From Spirochaetota bacterium (GTDB lineage Bacteria; Spirochaetota; Brachyspiria; Brachyspirales; JACRPF01): a stretch of DNA of 64,000 nucleotides. How positions within the stretch are numbered: position 1 is the stretch's first letter; every line of letters starts with the position of its first letter. The notes beneath the pieces are model-generated. The model had not been told where the DNA came from. It made no database searches and saw only the letters and a list, made by a program, of their open reading frames with translations. Position numbers and translations under genes: made by a program. The DNA lies in the NCBI GenBank assembly GCA_038043445.1, contig JBBTBY010000021.1:1-64000 (forward strand), given 5' to 3'. Shown here piece by piece: positions 18,430-26,544 of the stretch.

Positions 18430-20622
18430 CTATTTCCGTACGGTAATGCCTGCCATGCTGTGTTTCGGCATATCGACGCTGAACATGCCGTCGGAGGACG
18501 GCAGCGTATACGCTACGATGCGCACCGGTTTCTCTTCGGCGCCCCAGCCGTCGAAATTCTGAGCGGCAAGCGACGCCCCGATGAGAAGCGAAACGGCGGC
18601 GTTCGCACCATCCGACCGAAAGCGCACCCGATTGGCGTTCTCCGGATCGAGATTGATGGCGATGCAGTAGCGGTTCGTCTCATCCTCTGACGCGAAAAGG
18701 TATATCGCCGGGATAGGTTCTCCGTCGATGTTCAATGCCGGCATGATATCGGTCCTGTGCAATGAGCGCTTCGTGCCCAGGTGATTCCCCCACAGACGAA
18801 GGGCGAGCATGGCAGGGTGCTCGAGCGGTGCGTCCTTTGCGAGCTCTTTCTTCGTCCAGTACCAGAGCGTCTGTATGTCACCGAGGGAATGGACGATCGC
18901 TATCTCATTCATGGTATTCTCGATGATCTTCCCGAGATAGTATGCCATAGTGATGCCGTTGCCGAGCGAATAGAAGAATCCCTGTTCGGGGCGTATCTTC
19001 CCGCTTGAACCCGGCACCGAGTACCCGAAATTGCATCCCCATTCGGTCACCGCGATGCGCACCGAACGGTCATAGGTGTTAACAGCATCGTACTGGCTCT
19101 GCATGCCCTCCTGGCGGGCGATCTTGGCGAGCGTTGCACGATACATCGAGGCGGCATCGGTGTTCGACGGGGCGGAGATATACGGATGCGGCGCAAGGAG
19201 ATCGAAGCTCCCTTTGGCGATGGTGAAAAGCGCCTTGTTCCATGATACGGGCTCGTTCACCACGTTCGTGCGCGGCGTCCAGTTCGGGTCGTCCTTGAAG
19301 TTGAGCCAGGTCGCATTGAACGGACCCACCGTGCTGTTGCAGCCGCAGGCGATGATCTCGATCGATGGATCGACGGCTTTCATCGCTTTTGAATATTCAG
19401 CGACCGTTACGGCGTATTCCTCGGGCTTGAGCCATATCCAGACCTCGTTGCCTATCTCCCAGTATTTGACGTTCCATTTCTTCTCGATGTTCGCAACGCG
19501 CACCCACGCGGCGGCCCATGCGGCGGCGGCGTGTATGTCGGAACGTTTCGTCGGGTTCACGCGGTTGTCGATGGAGCCGCCTTTGCTCCCGGTGTTCACC
19601 TGGAATATCGGTTCGGCGTTCACCGCGCGGCATATCGCGATGAACTGTTCCGGTGTTATCACATTCGTTTCGCCGGTGGCGAAATAGCTCTTCGCGGGGT
19701 TGTCCCATATGTAGTGATCGGCCCACGTGCCGCCGGGGTAGCGGAGCATGCGTATCGGGACGCTTTTCCAGGTATCAAGGAGCGATGCGCTTTTCATGCG
19801 CGCGCGGACAGGCGTTGCGAAGAAATCGAATTGGCTTCCCGTAAGGAAGGGGCTTATCCGCTCATCCCCGGATCTCGTACGTACGGTGATGACCGCGTTC
19901 GGCGTTACGTGCGGTATGTGTTCCCTTGCCGCAGCGGATGATGCGTCGAGAAGTGACTTCCCTGCGGAAAGATCATCCCGCACTTCGTCGGCGCTGAGCG
20001 CGCGTGCGTATATCCCGACCTCATCGATGGTCCCGCTGAAGCCGCTGGTGCCGGACGCGTCGAACGCCCCGATGGAAAGATCCGCCCTTGACGGGAGTAT
20101 ATCGCCCGTACGCGGAAGTGTGCCGGCGGGCGCGCCGTCGATGTAGATGTTCATCGATGCGCCGTCATACGTACAGGCGGCGTGATGCCACTCGTTCATC
20201 GACAGAGCGCTGCTTTTGAGCGCATATCCCCACGGCTTTTCCGCCGAGGGTATCTGCCACGTCAGCGTGTTCGCTGTGCAGGTGATGCGATACCCTTCCT
20301 TCCCGGACGATTTTTTTGCAAAGATCTGTTTATCGCTCTCCGATCTCGCTATCCGTATCCAGAACATGACGGTGATATGCGGTGTGCTGAGCGCTTGGGC
20401 GTTCGGTATCGTGACGACGGATTTCCCATTGCACTGAAGCGCGGTGCCGGATATCCCGCGTGTCCATGATGCGCCGGAGGCTTTACCGTTCAAACCGTTC
20501 CCGCTCGTGTCGGCGATGATGGTGCCGCTCCCTTCATCGAATCGCAATGAGAGAACGCTGTCGTCGGCCGGAGCGAGCGTTACGCAGGCAATGGCGGTGA
20601 TGAGAAAAAGATGCAGATTCAT
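18430..20622 (-). CDS. Secreted LamG-domain + GH51-like (clan GH-A) glycosidase
   Basis: 730 residues from ATG 20622, preceded by an ACGGAG ribosome binding site; the open frame upstream to 20718 lacks one. After a signal peptide, residues about 20-200 form a concanavalin/LamG_3 domain (SLRFDEGSGT, DEVGIYARALSADEV). The rest resembles alpha-L-arabinofuranosidase-type GH51 enzymes: RYPGGTWADHYIWDN, acid/base Glu in YWEIGNEVW (about 392), PHPY, nucleophile Glu in AVTEWG (about 525), and a C-terminal beta-sandwich. GH51/GH39-like clan GH-A retaining hydrolysis is therefore likely. The substrate cannot be read from sequence; arabinofuranosides or other decorated polysaccharide chains are candidates. 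The LamG domain probably binds glycan. Confidence 0.82.
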   Translation of the reverse strand: MNLHLFLITAIACVTLAPADDSVLSLRFDEGSGTIIADTSGNGLNGKASGASWTRGISGTALQCNGKSVVTIPNAQALSTPHITVMFWIRIARSESDKQIFAKKSSGKEGYRITCTANTLTWQIPSAEKPWGYALKSSALSMNEWHHAACTYDGASMNIYIDGAPAGTLPRTGDILPSRADLSIGAFDASGTSGFSGTIDEVGIYARALSADEVRDDLSAGKSLLDASSAAAREHIPHVTPNAVITVRTRSGDERISPFLTGSQFDFFATPVRARMKSASLLDTWKSVPIRMLRYPGGTWADHYIWDNPAKSYFATGETNVITPEQFIAICRAVNAEPIFQVNTGSKGGSIDNRVNPTKRSDIHAAAAWAAAWVRVANIEKKWNVKYWEIGNEVWIWLKPEEYAVTVAEYSKAMKAVDPSIEIIACGCNSTVGPFNATWLNFKDDPNWTPRTNVVNEPVSWNKALFTIAKGSFDLLAPHPYISAPSNTDAASMYRATLAKIARQEGMQSQYDAVNTYDRSVRIAVTEWGCNFGYSVPGSSGKIRPEQGFFYSLGNGITMAYYLGKIIENTMNEIAIVHSLGDIQTLWYWTKKELAKDAPLEHPAMLALRLWGNHLGTKRSLHRTDIMPALNIDGEPIPAIYLFASEDETNRYCIAINLDPENANRVRFRSDGANAAVSLLIGASLAAQNFDGWGAEEKPVRIVAYTLPSSDGMFSVDMPKHSMAGITVRK

Positions 20623-20659
20623 TCCATGCTCCGTGGATAACATGCGCTGCGGTTGTGAA

Positions 20660-20713
20660 TAAAAAACGGGACCCATGGCCCCTCGACTTCGCGCGGTGAC
20701 CGTGAGCCCCGTT
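20660..20713 (-). terminator. Intrinsic terminator after the small secreted-protein gene
   Basis: Read on the minus strand, AACGGGG and CCCGTT close a GC-rich stem-loop followed directly by a run of T residues. It lies just after the stop codon of the gene at 20729-21178 and before the LamG/GH51-like gene, so the two are probably separate transcripts. Confidence 0.55.
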
Positions 20714-20728
20714 CTCAATGCTGCATTG

Positions 20729-21178
20729 TTATTTCTTTTTGCCTGCGCCTTTTCCCTTGCCTTTCGCCTTCTCGTTCTTCGAGTCGGCTTTCGTTTTGAG
20801 CGCCTTGAACTCGGGGGAGCCCGGCTTTACACCGAGTTCCTTCGCTATCGCGCCCCAGCCTTTTGTCTTGTTCGCCGTATATACTTTCACGGCCTCATCG
20901 ATGGGCTTTTTCGCGGCTGTTGCGAGTTCGGCGATCATGAACACTTCCGCCGGCTCCATTTTCTGCACGGTGATGAGCGAATCGAGCTTGACGACAGGGA
21001 TCGCATAGGCAGCTGAAAGATCGGCGGTGAAGATCTTCACATCGGCCTTCGCGGTTACATTGAGATTGTTAAGCGAGAGATCGAGCGATGCGTCGCCCGT
21101 GTTGAAATTGAAGCTTCCCGTGATCTGTGCGGCGAGCATGCCTGCGGCCGCAAGGGAGAGAATAAAGAATTTCTTCAT
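20729..21178 (-). CDS. Small secreted protein with lysine-rich tail
   Basis: 149 residues. A signal peptide (MKKFFILSLAAAGMLAAQ) is followed by a short beta-rich stretch, then a helical segment (KMEPAEVFMIAELATAAKKP) and GWGAIAKELGVKPGSPEF, a small motif I recall from hypothetical periplasmic proteins. The last 20 residues are almost all Lys, Gly and Ala. No enzyme motif is visible. The basic tail could bind nucleic acid, teichoic-like polymer or acidic polysaccharide; this is a guess. A strong promoter and a good ribosome binding site (CGGAGG) precede it, suggesting high expression. Confidence 0.72.
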   Translation of the reverse strand: MKKFFILSLAAAGMLAAQITGSFNFNTGDASLDLSLNNLNVTAKADVKIFTADLSAAYAIPVVKLDSLITVQKMEPAEVFMIAELATAAKKPIDEAVKVYTANKTKGWGAIAKELGVKPGSPEFKALKTKADSKNEKAKGKGKGAGKKK

Positions 21179-21205
21179 AGCGAACCTCCGAAAAATTGAT
21201 GCTTG

Positions 21206-21234
21206 ATTGTATCGCCGGGAGAATATATTGTCAA
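21206..21234 (-). promoter_or_regulatory. Strong sigma70 promoter of the small secreted protein
   Basis: Minus strand TTGACA (21229-21234), 17-bp spacer, TACAAT (21206-21211), with a roughly 20-nt leader carrying CGGAGG before the ATG at 21178. Confidence 0.7.
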
Positions 21235-21250
21235 TGTTCTGCTTGAAACC

Positions 21251-21278
21251 TTGACAAATCGGACAAGCGCGGTACTAT
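21251..21278 (+). promoter_or_regulatory. Sigma70 promoter of the fuculokinase gene
   Basis: TTGACA (21251-21256), 16-bp spacer, TACTAT (21273-21278), then AAGGAG before the ATG at 21298. It is divergent from the promoter at 21206-21234; the -35 boxes are only about 16 bp apart, so a shared regulator is possible. Confidence 0.6.
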
Positions 21279-21297
21279 CCGGAACAAGGAGCCTTCC

Positions 21298-22800
21298 ATG
21301 AAAAAGACCGTCATCGTTATGGACTGCGGTGCCACCAATGTGCGCGCCATCGCCGTGAGCGAAAGCGGCGAACTTCTCGCCATGCATTCATTCCCGAACA
21401 ATACGCAGCCGGACCCGGAGACGAAGGGCTGCCTCATCTGGGACGTGAACGAGATATGGGACAAGCTTCTGCGTTCGACACATGAAGTGCTGAAAAAGAT
21501 AGACAAGAAGTCCATTGTCGGCGTAACCGTGACGACGTTCGGCGTTGACGGCGCACCGGTCAAGAAGGACGGCTCCTTCGTGTACCCGGTCATTTCCTGG
21601 GCATGCAGTCGCACGCAGCCGGTCATGGATGCTATCAGTAAATACATACCGCTTTCAGAGCTCTATCGTCTCAACGGGCTTCAGCCGATGCATTTCAATA
21701 CCATCAATAAGCTCATATGGTTCAAGGAGAATCGTCCGAAAGTGCTCGACGAAATGGACAAATACGTTCTTATCCCGTCGATATTCCTCCATAAACTATG
21801 CGGCGAATACGTGACCGATACATCGATGGCCGGTACATCCATGCTTACCGATATCACGGGGCGCGGCTTTTCCGAACGTATCCTTTCCGCCATAGGCGTA
21901 TCGAAAGAGAAGTTCCCGCGCATGGTGGAACCGGGTACTGTCGTCGGCAAGGTCACGAAAGAGGGCAGCGCTGCGACAGGTATACCCGAGGGTGTTGCCG
22001 TCATCGCCGCCGGTCATGACACGCAATTCGCCATCTTCGGTTCCGGCGCGAAAGAGAATGAGCCGGTCTTAAGCACAGGTACATGGGAGATACTCATGGC
22101 CCGCACGCGCGGCTACAAGGCGGACGACGGTACGCTCGCGAAGGGTGTTACCACCGAATACGACACCATGCCCGGGCTCTACAACATGGGCGTGCAGTGG
22201 ATAGCGTCCGGTGCGCTTGAATGGATAAAGAAGATGTTCTATGCGAAGGAAGCGGACTCGAAGAACATATACGATACGATGATAAGCGAAGCGAAAGCCG
22301 TTCCTGTCGGATGCGACGGCGTTCACCTTCATCCATGTTTTGTTCCGAAGGTAGGCCCCTCGGCGATATACAATACGCATGGGAGCATGTTAGGTCTTAC
22401 GCTCACATCAACGCGCGGTCATATCTATCGCGCCATGCTCGAAGGGCTCGCTGCGCAGACAAAGGAAGCGCTCGCTATACTTGAAACCGCCGGCAATTTC
22501 AAGGCGAAATCGCTCATCTGTGTGGGCGGCGGATCGAAGAATGCGCTCTGGAATCAGATGCGCGCGGATTTTCTCGGCATACCGGTGAAGCTCATCGAGC
22601 AGAAGGAAACGACGGTGCTCGGTGCCGCGCTCTTTGCGCTCGCGGGAGCCGGTGTGTTCAAGAATGCCGATGAGGCGCGCGATGTCATCAAATACGGCGG
22701 AGAGACGTTCACGCCGGGTGCTGATGCGTCGAAGTATGTGCCGGTCTATGAGCGTTTCGTGAAACTTGCCGCGGCATTGGCGCCGATATATCGCGCGTAG
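21298..22800 (+). CDS. fucK: L-fuculokinase (FGGY family)
   Basis: 500 residues, close in length and sequence to E. coli FucK as I recall it. The N-terminal phosphate loop is DCGATNVRAIAV. Conserved blocks include TTFGVDGA, YPVISW, AGTSMLTDI, AGHDTQFAIFG, STGTWEILMARTRG, LYNMGVQWIASG and CVGGGSKNALWNQ. FGGY kinases phosphorylate a sugar with ATP in the cytoplasm; FucK converts L-fuculose to L-fuculose-1-phosphate in fucose catabolism. L-fucose isomerase and fuculose-phosphate aldolase are not in the window, so the rest of the pathway must lie elsewhere. A related substrate such as rhamnulose cannot be excluded, but the FucK-type motifs are strong. It supports the fucose-rich-glycan reading of neighbouring genes. 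Confidence 0.88.
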   Translation: MKKTVIVMDCGATNVRAIAVSESGELLAMHSFPNNTQPDPETKGCLIWDVNEIWDKLLRSTHEVLKKIDKKSIVGVTVTTFGVDGAPVKKDGSFVYPVISWACSRTQPVMDAISKYIPLSELYRLNGLQPMHFNTINKLIWFKENRPKVLDEMDKYVLIPSIFLHKLCGEYVTDTSMAGTSMLTDITGRGFSERILSAIGVSKEKFPRMVEPGTVVGKVTKEGSAATGIPEGVAVIAAGHDTQFAIFGSGAKENEPVLSTGTWEILMARTRGYKADDGTLAKGVTTEYDTMPGLYNMGVQWIASGALEWIKKMFYAKEADSKNIYDTMISEAKAVPVGCDGVHLHPCFVPKVGPSAIYNTHGSMLGLTLTSTRGHIYRAMLEGLAAQTKEALAILETAGNFKAKSLICVGGGSKNALWNQMRADFLGIPVKLIEQKETTVLGAALFALAGAGVFKNADEARDVIKYGGETFTPGADASKYVPVYERFVKLAAALAPIYRA

Positions 22801-22822
22801 CGCACACGCTCGTTTACACTGC

Positions 22823-22865
22823 CCACACCGGGCTTGACCATCCGACATGGCCGTCGCGCTGAGTG
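22823..22865. repeat. 43-bp direct repeat, left copy (att-like)
   Basis: Identical to 24701-24743 over all 43 bases. On the minus strand it encodes the same 14 residues ([14 protein letters not shown]) as the 3' end of the PHP metallohydrolase gene, then continues Ala-Val-stop, whereas the right copy continues Thr-Cys-Asp-stop. It is therefore the detached original 3' end of that gene, or a captured copy of it. Confidence 0.9.
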
Positions 22866-23110
22866 CCGTCTCTATTCATCGTTTTTTCCTACGTCGCGTC
22901 TTTGCGTCGTCGCGTGATGCCTTCTTTTTCCGTATGGCATGGGAAGAATGATCTCGCAACGACGCAACGAAATTCATACCCATCCTTCTCTGCGCCCTCA
23001 GCGACTCTGCGAGCCCCCGTGTTTATTTCCATATATTCTGATTTTCGCCGCAAAACAAACACTCACCCCTCAGCTAATAAAACGTTGTTTAGAAGAAAAT
23101 GTATTTGCCG

Positions 23111-23144
23111 CTCCCCTCTCTCACAGGGAAGTGAGAGAGGGGAG
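23111..23144. repeat. Dispersed palindromic repeat, copy 1
   Basis: CTCCCCTCTCTCAC (23111-23124) pairs perfectly with 23131-23144 around a 6-base loop AGGGAA. The same hairpin and loop occur at 45594-45625, and ACACTCACCCC precedes both (23059 and 45569). It is intergenic in both places, so it looks like a small non-autonomous (REP/MITE-like) element. Confidence 0.75.
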
Positions 23145-23207
23145 AACATGTCGGTATGCAAAAATACTTTCAGGCTGATTATTGATTTATTCCGTGTTTA
23201 ATATTAT

Positions 23208-23393
23208 GTGCAGCAAGGGGTATACCGACAACGTCACCCGTGGCGCCTAGGCCTTCCCTGGCCGGCACCAACTGCGCCCTTCTTGGCGCACGCGGAGAGA
23301 TCCGCGCTATATAAGATCATGGAAGCGCATTACGACACGTTCCGTGAAGAGTATAATGTCGTCTACGGCGAGCAATACGGCACATTTATTTGA
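23208..23393 (+). pseudogene. IS91-like transposase N-terminal remnant
   Basis: A 61-codon frame whose second half (SALYKIMEAHYDTFREEYNV then VYGEQYGTF) resembles the N-terminal part of IS91-family Y2 transposases, which read roughly LY..v..h...F...Y...YG.fR before the zinc-binding region. The rest of the transposase, including the Cys cluster and catalytic tyrosines, is absent; the frame ends inside a hairpin stem at 23391-23393. The resemblance is from memory of the family and is weak to moderate. It could also be chance coding. Confidence 0.4.
23240..23261. repeat. Imperfect 22-bp repeat flanking the hairpin block, copy 1
   Basis: Bases 23240-23261 match 23696-23717 in the same orientation with 3 mismatches; the shared core is GCGCCTAGGCC. 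The two copies bracket the transposase remnant's C-terminal half, the two AT-rich hairpins and the promoter, so they may mark ends of an older insertion. Confidence 0.5.
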
Positions 23394-23417
23394 GCGCAGT
23401 AACGCTCAAATAAATGT
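23382..23417. repeat. Perfect 15-bp hairpin A
   Basis: ACATTTATTTGAGCG (23382-23396) pairs with 23403-23417 around loop CAGTAA. It is a close variant of hairpin B, which starts exactly 100 bp downstream. Confidence 0.85.
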
Positions 23418-23481
23418 AAGGGGGGAGATCATGCGGGCTCTCTGTGGGTGCGTTGTGAAGAAGTCAACATTCTTTGTCATT

Positions 23482-23517
23482 ACATTTAATTTGAACGTAC
23501 TCGTTCAAATTAAATGT
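23482..23517. repeat. Perfect 16-bp hairpin B
   Basis: ACATTTAATTTGAACG (23482-23497) pairs with 23502-23517 around loop TACT. The sequence is related to hairpin A but has changed on both arms together, which is what selection for base pairing would give. Confidence 0.85.
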
Positions 23518-23635
23518 GCGGGAAATAAAATATCGGTGACTTCGGGCGAAATGACGATGCGTGAAGGGGTGAGACGGGGTATGATCACGGATAGACGCGG
23601 GTGGACGATGGAACGGAGCTGAGCCGGGGTTGGAT

Positions 23636-23663
23636 TTGACAGGAATTCGGCGGGTGGTATACT
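23636..23663 (+). promoter_or_regulatory. Sigma70 promoter upstream of the Fic gene
   Basis: TTGACA (23636-23641), 16-bp spacer, TATACT (23658-23663). A leader of about 110 nt with strong secondary structure follows before the ATG at 23784. Confidence 0.6.
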
Positions 23664-23692
23664 GGGCCGTGTAAGCGTGGCGGCTATGGCTA

Positions 23693-23766
23693 TCCGTAGC
23701 GCCTAGGCCATCCTTGGCGCACGCGTGCGCCTGTAAGGCGCTGCCTGGCGGCGTAGCCGCTACGGA
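23693..23766 (+). promoter_or_regulatory. GC-rich structured leader before the Fic gene
   Basis: TCCGTAGCG (23693-23701) pairs with 23758-23766, enclosing a perfect 16-bp palindrome (23716-23731) and a short hairpin GCGCC/GGCGC (23727-23741). It also contains copy 2 of an imperfect 22-bp repeat (23696-23717). It could limit translation of the Fic protein or be an element end; no known riboswitch class is recognised. Confidence 0.45.
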
Positions 23767-23783
23767 GGCGGCGATGGTGACGA

Positions 23784-24692
23784 ATGAAAACTCCTTCTTC
23801 TCTTAATAAAATGAACAGGCAGCAAAAAATATCCATACGTTTTTTTGACGACCGTGAAGTACGAGCTTTATGGGACGAGAAAAATGCCAAGTGGTGGTTT
23901 TCAGTGCTGGATATTGTAGCCGTTCTTACCAACCAAAGCGACTATACCAAAACTCGAAACTATTGGAAATACCTTAAAGCCAGACTGAAGAAGGAAAATA
24001 GTGAAGTGGTTAGTGCCACTACCCAGTTGAAACTTCACGCACCAGACGGCAAAAAGCGTTTATCTGATATGCTCGATTATAATGGAATTATCGCATTAGG
24101 TAAACAGTTTCCTGGAAAAAAGGCAAACCGATTTATCGAATGGTTTACCTATAGTGATGAAAGCATAGACGGAAAAAGCAAAATAAAGGCCTATGCGCTG
24201 TTTGAAAGTTCATTGATCGGCAGCATAGAGATCGGTACGATCAAAGGTTTACAACAGATCCACGCGTATCTGCTTGGCGGCTTGTATGATTTTGCCGGGC
24301 AGATCAGGCAAAAAAACATTTCGAAGGGCGGTTTTCGATTTGCCTCATCACAATTTCTTGGGACCACATTAAAACAAATAGAAGCTATGCCGGAAAATTC
24401 ATTCGATGAAATCGTCGAAAAATATATAGAAATGAACATTGCGCACCCATTTATGGAAGGCAATGGCAGAAGCGCCCGAATATGGTTGGATCTGATATTG
24501 AAAAAACGCCTGAGGAAATGTGTCGACTGGAGCAAAATAGCCAAAACGGATTATATGGACGCAATGGTAAAGAGCGCTGAAAACAGTAACACGCTGAAAA
24601 AGTTGCTGAAGAATGCACTTACCGGCCAAATCAACAGCCGTGAGATGTTTATGAAAGGAATCGATCACTCATATTATTATGAGGAAAATTAG
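23784..24692 (+). CDS. BRO-N domain + class III Fic (AMP-transferase-like) protein
   Basis: 302 residues, AT-rich compared with its neighbours. Residues about 14-115 are a BRO-N/antirepressor-type DNA-binding domain ([38 protein letters not shown]). Residues about 130-302 are a Fic domain with the full active-site motif HPFMEGNGR (221-229); Fic enzymes usually transfer AMP from ATP to protein targets. The C-terminal SYYYEEN fits the class III inhibitory motif (S/T)xxxE(G/N), except that Glu replaces Gly/Asn, so the enzyme is probably self-restrained and needs no separate antitoxin; none is adjacent. ATG 23784 has GGTGA just upstream. Its stop overlaps that of the convergent PHP gene. Composition and the flanking 43-bp repeats point to horizontal gain. 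Confidence 0.88.
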   Translation: MKTPSSLNKMNRQQKISIRFFDDREVRALWDEKNAKWWFSVLDIVAVLTNQSDYTKTRNYWKYLKARLKKENSEVVSATTQLKLHAPDGKKRLSDMLDYNGIIALGKQFPGKKANRFIEWFTYSDESIDGKSKIKAYALFESSLIGSIEIGTIKGLQQIHAYLLGGLYDFAGQIRQKNISKGGFRFASSQFLGTTLKQIEAMPENSFDEIVEKYIEMNIAHPFMEGNGRSARIWLDLILKKRLRKCVDWSKIAKTDYMDAMVKSAENSNTLKKLLKNALTGQINSREMFMKGIDHSYYYEEN

Positions 24693-26509
24693 TCGCAGGT
24701 CCACACCGGGCTTGACCATCCGACATGGCCGTCGCGCTGAGTGATCCGCACGTAATATGAGGCTTTTCCGCCGATGTCTTTCCATTCCATCGATACTTCA
24801 TCGCGGTTCGGTGATGCGCTATACACAACCGTTCCGTTCTTTACAATATCGACTCGTTCTATCATGTCTTCGCCGATCGCCCGGACGCTTACGATATTTT
24901 CCTTTGCAAACGGAGTCTCGCTTCCCATGATCGCACCGTTCACGCGGAAGTCGATGAGCATGCGCGTCCCCGTTGTGCCGTAACATCGTCGTGCGAAAAG
25001 CGCGTCGAATATATTTTCCCTCGTGAGCGACGGCGCGAGAACGCAGGCAAGCCCGCCGCCTTCGAACGTACGATTGCCCTGACCGGGCCGTCCGATGTGA
25101 CAGTCGGTGCCGGCGATGATGCCCATGCGTACACCGTGCGCAAGCGAGGATCGATAGGCGCTGTCATTCCCTTCTTCCGAAGATCCCCAGCCGCTGTATA
25201 TTTCCACCAGACGCTGATGCTCGCCGTTCGCGATATTCCAGTCCGCAGCGGCGAGATATTTCGGATGATGCGGTATGGCGATGTACGGCGTGTGTTCGTC
25301 ATTGAGCATTCGATAGAGTCCCGGCGGGGATTTGCTCGTCTCTCCGTCGGCGGGGAAACACTTTCCATCGGCGCCGCGATAGTAAATATTGATATGCGGT
25401 ACGCCGCCCCATTCATAGCCGAGGAGTGTGACGAATCTTCCCGGCTCGTTGAAGCGGGATGCCGCATCCCTTGTCATATCCCATTTTCTGTCGGCGGGAT
25501 ATACCATGCTCGGCTGATGCTTCTCAAAATGGTCGGAGAGCGCTGCAAAATCGAGACCGAGCGTGTCGCGTGCGAAGCGGTAGGCATCGTCGGTGCTCCG
25601 TATCGCATCGGATAATTCGGTGTGCGTATGTATCTCACCGAAATATACATTGTTCCCGTCTGCCCAGACGCCGCGTACAGACGGATTGCTTTTGCCGGCA
25701 ATGCCGGACGTCTCATTGATGACAGTCACACATCGATGCGTGTTCTGTTCATGTGCAATGATCTTTGTGGTGCCGTCAACGTCCGTGTGATTGAGCGATG
25801 CATCGACAGCAGTTGCGCGAAGGGGGAGCGTTTTTTCTGTGCTGCATGCCGGTACGGTCACTCGGTATCGCTCCGGCGTTCCGCCGACGACACGAACGGT
25901 CGGGTGGGGAAGGATCGCGGCGTATTGTCCGTCTCCGGCAGCGTCGACAGCGACATTGAAGTGATACGTGCCGTCAAAGTCTATCGGCAGTACGCCCTGC
26001 CCGCAGGTGTCGCCGATGACGAAATGAAGCGGCGTTCCCGCACGGAGAGGTTTATCGAGTATGGCGATATCGGCGACAACGTGAACCGAACCGGCGGAGG
26101 TGATAGTCCCTTCGATAACTGAGTCTCCCTCGCTGTGTGCGCTGATATGACTTGAAACATAACCGGGATAGGTGTTCGGCGAGCGCCAGAGAAAGAATGT
26201 CGTTGCGTCGCGTTCCTGCGCAATTCCGCCCCAGAATTCCGGAAGGAAAAGAATGATATGACCTCCGATGGAGATATCATGTTCTGCGGTAATGGTTATC
26301 GTTACGGACGAGCGTCGCCCGGAGATGACGGTGTCTGGCTCTGCATGCGCTTTCGCTTTCGCAGCCGGTTTTGTCAAGAGCTCGCGCCAGATCGAACGTA
26401 TCTCACCGCGCGTCCATACGCGGCGGTGTTCTTCTGTCGGGAGGGAACTTGTGATCATGAGCGGCATCATGCCGTTGTTCCTGAATTCTGTGAATGTTCC
26501 TGTCTTCAT
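24689..26509 (-). CDS. PHP-domain metallohydrolase (CehA/McbA-like)
   Basis: 606 residues, no signal peptide seen. An N-terminal beta-sandwich (about 50-250) precedes a PHP domain. Metal ligands are visible as HTHTELSD (about 294), SDHFEKH, GYEWGG, PHHPKY and AGTDCH. PHP proteins are metal-dependent phosphoesterases or related hydrolases; this CehA-like branch is often found with polysaccharide genes. The last gene of the 35687-24689 operon, it starts 35 bp after the GH5-like gene with GAAGG upstream. Its last 14 common codons lie in the 43-bp direct repeat and its final codons and stop come from the inserted Fic element, so its C-terminus appears to have been replaced (Thr-Cys-Asp instead of Ala-Val). 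Confidence 0.82.
   Translation of the reverse strand: MKTGTFTEFRNNGMMPLMITSSLPTEEHRRVWTRGEIRSIWRELLTKPAAKAKAHAEPDTVISGRRSSVTITITAEHDISIGGHIILFLPEFWGGIAQERDATTFFLWRSPNTYPGYVSSHISAHSEGDSVIEGTITSAGSVHVVADIAILDKPLRAGTPLHFVIGDTCGQGVLPIDFDGTYHFNVAVDAAGDGQYAAILPHPTVRVVGGTPERYRVTVPACSTEKTLPLRATAVDASLNHTDVDGTTKIIAHEQNTHRCVTVINETSGIAGKSNPSVRGVWADGNNVYFGEIHTHTELSDAIRSTDDAYRFARDTLGLDFAALSDHFEKHQPSMVYPADRKWDMTRDAASRFNEPGRFVTLLGYEWGGVPHINIYYRGADGKCFPADGETSKSPPGLYRMLNDEHTPYIAIPHHPKYLAAADWNIANGEHQRLVEIYSGWGSSEEGNDSAYRSSLAHGVRMGIIAGTDCHIGRPGQGNRTFEGGGLACVLAPSLTRENIFDALFARRCYGTTGTRMLIDFRVNGAIMGSETPFAKENIVSVRAIGEDMIERVDIVKNGTVVYSASPNRDEVSMEWKDIGGKASYYVRITQRDGHVGWSSPVWTCD
24701..24743. repeat. 43-bp direct repeat, right copy (att-like)
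   Basis: Perfect match to 22823-22865, in the same orientation, 1878 bp apart. This copy is inside the PHP gene reading frame. Confidence 0.9.
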
Positions 26510-26544
26510 ACGTCACCTTCGATCATCGGTCCGCTTACGAGCGA

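Larger units (their letters stand above)
22801..23783 (+). other. Gene-poor mobile-element debris between fucK and the Fic gene
   Basis: About 980 bases without an intact gene. From left to right it holds the left copy of a 43-bp direct repeat, low-complexity pyrimidine-rich stretches of the kind scattered in bacterial intergenic DNA (22870-23030), a long palindrome (23111-23144), an IS91-like transposase remnant (23208-23393), two related AT-rich hairpins (23382-23517), a sigma70 promoter (23636-23663) and a GC-rich structured block (23693-23766). Confidence 0.75.

Noticed and set aside
23382-23517. Retron-type RNA from the paired hairpins
   Set aside because: No reverse transcriptase gene is nearby and the expected branching-G architecture is not seen.
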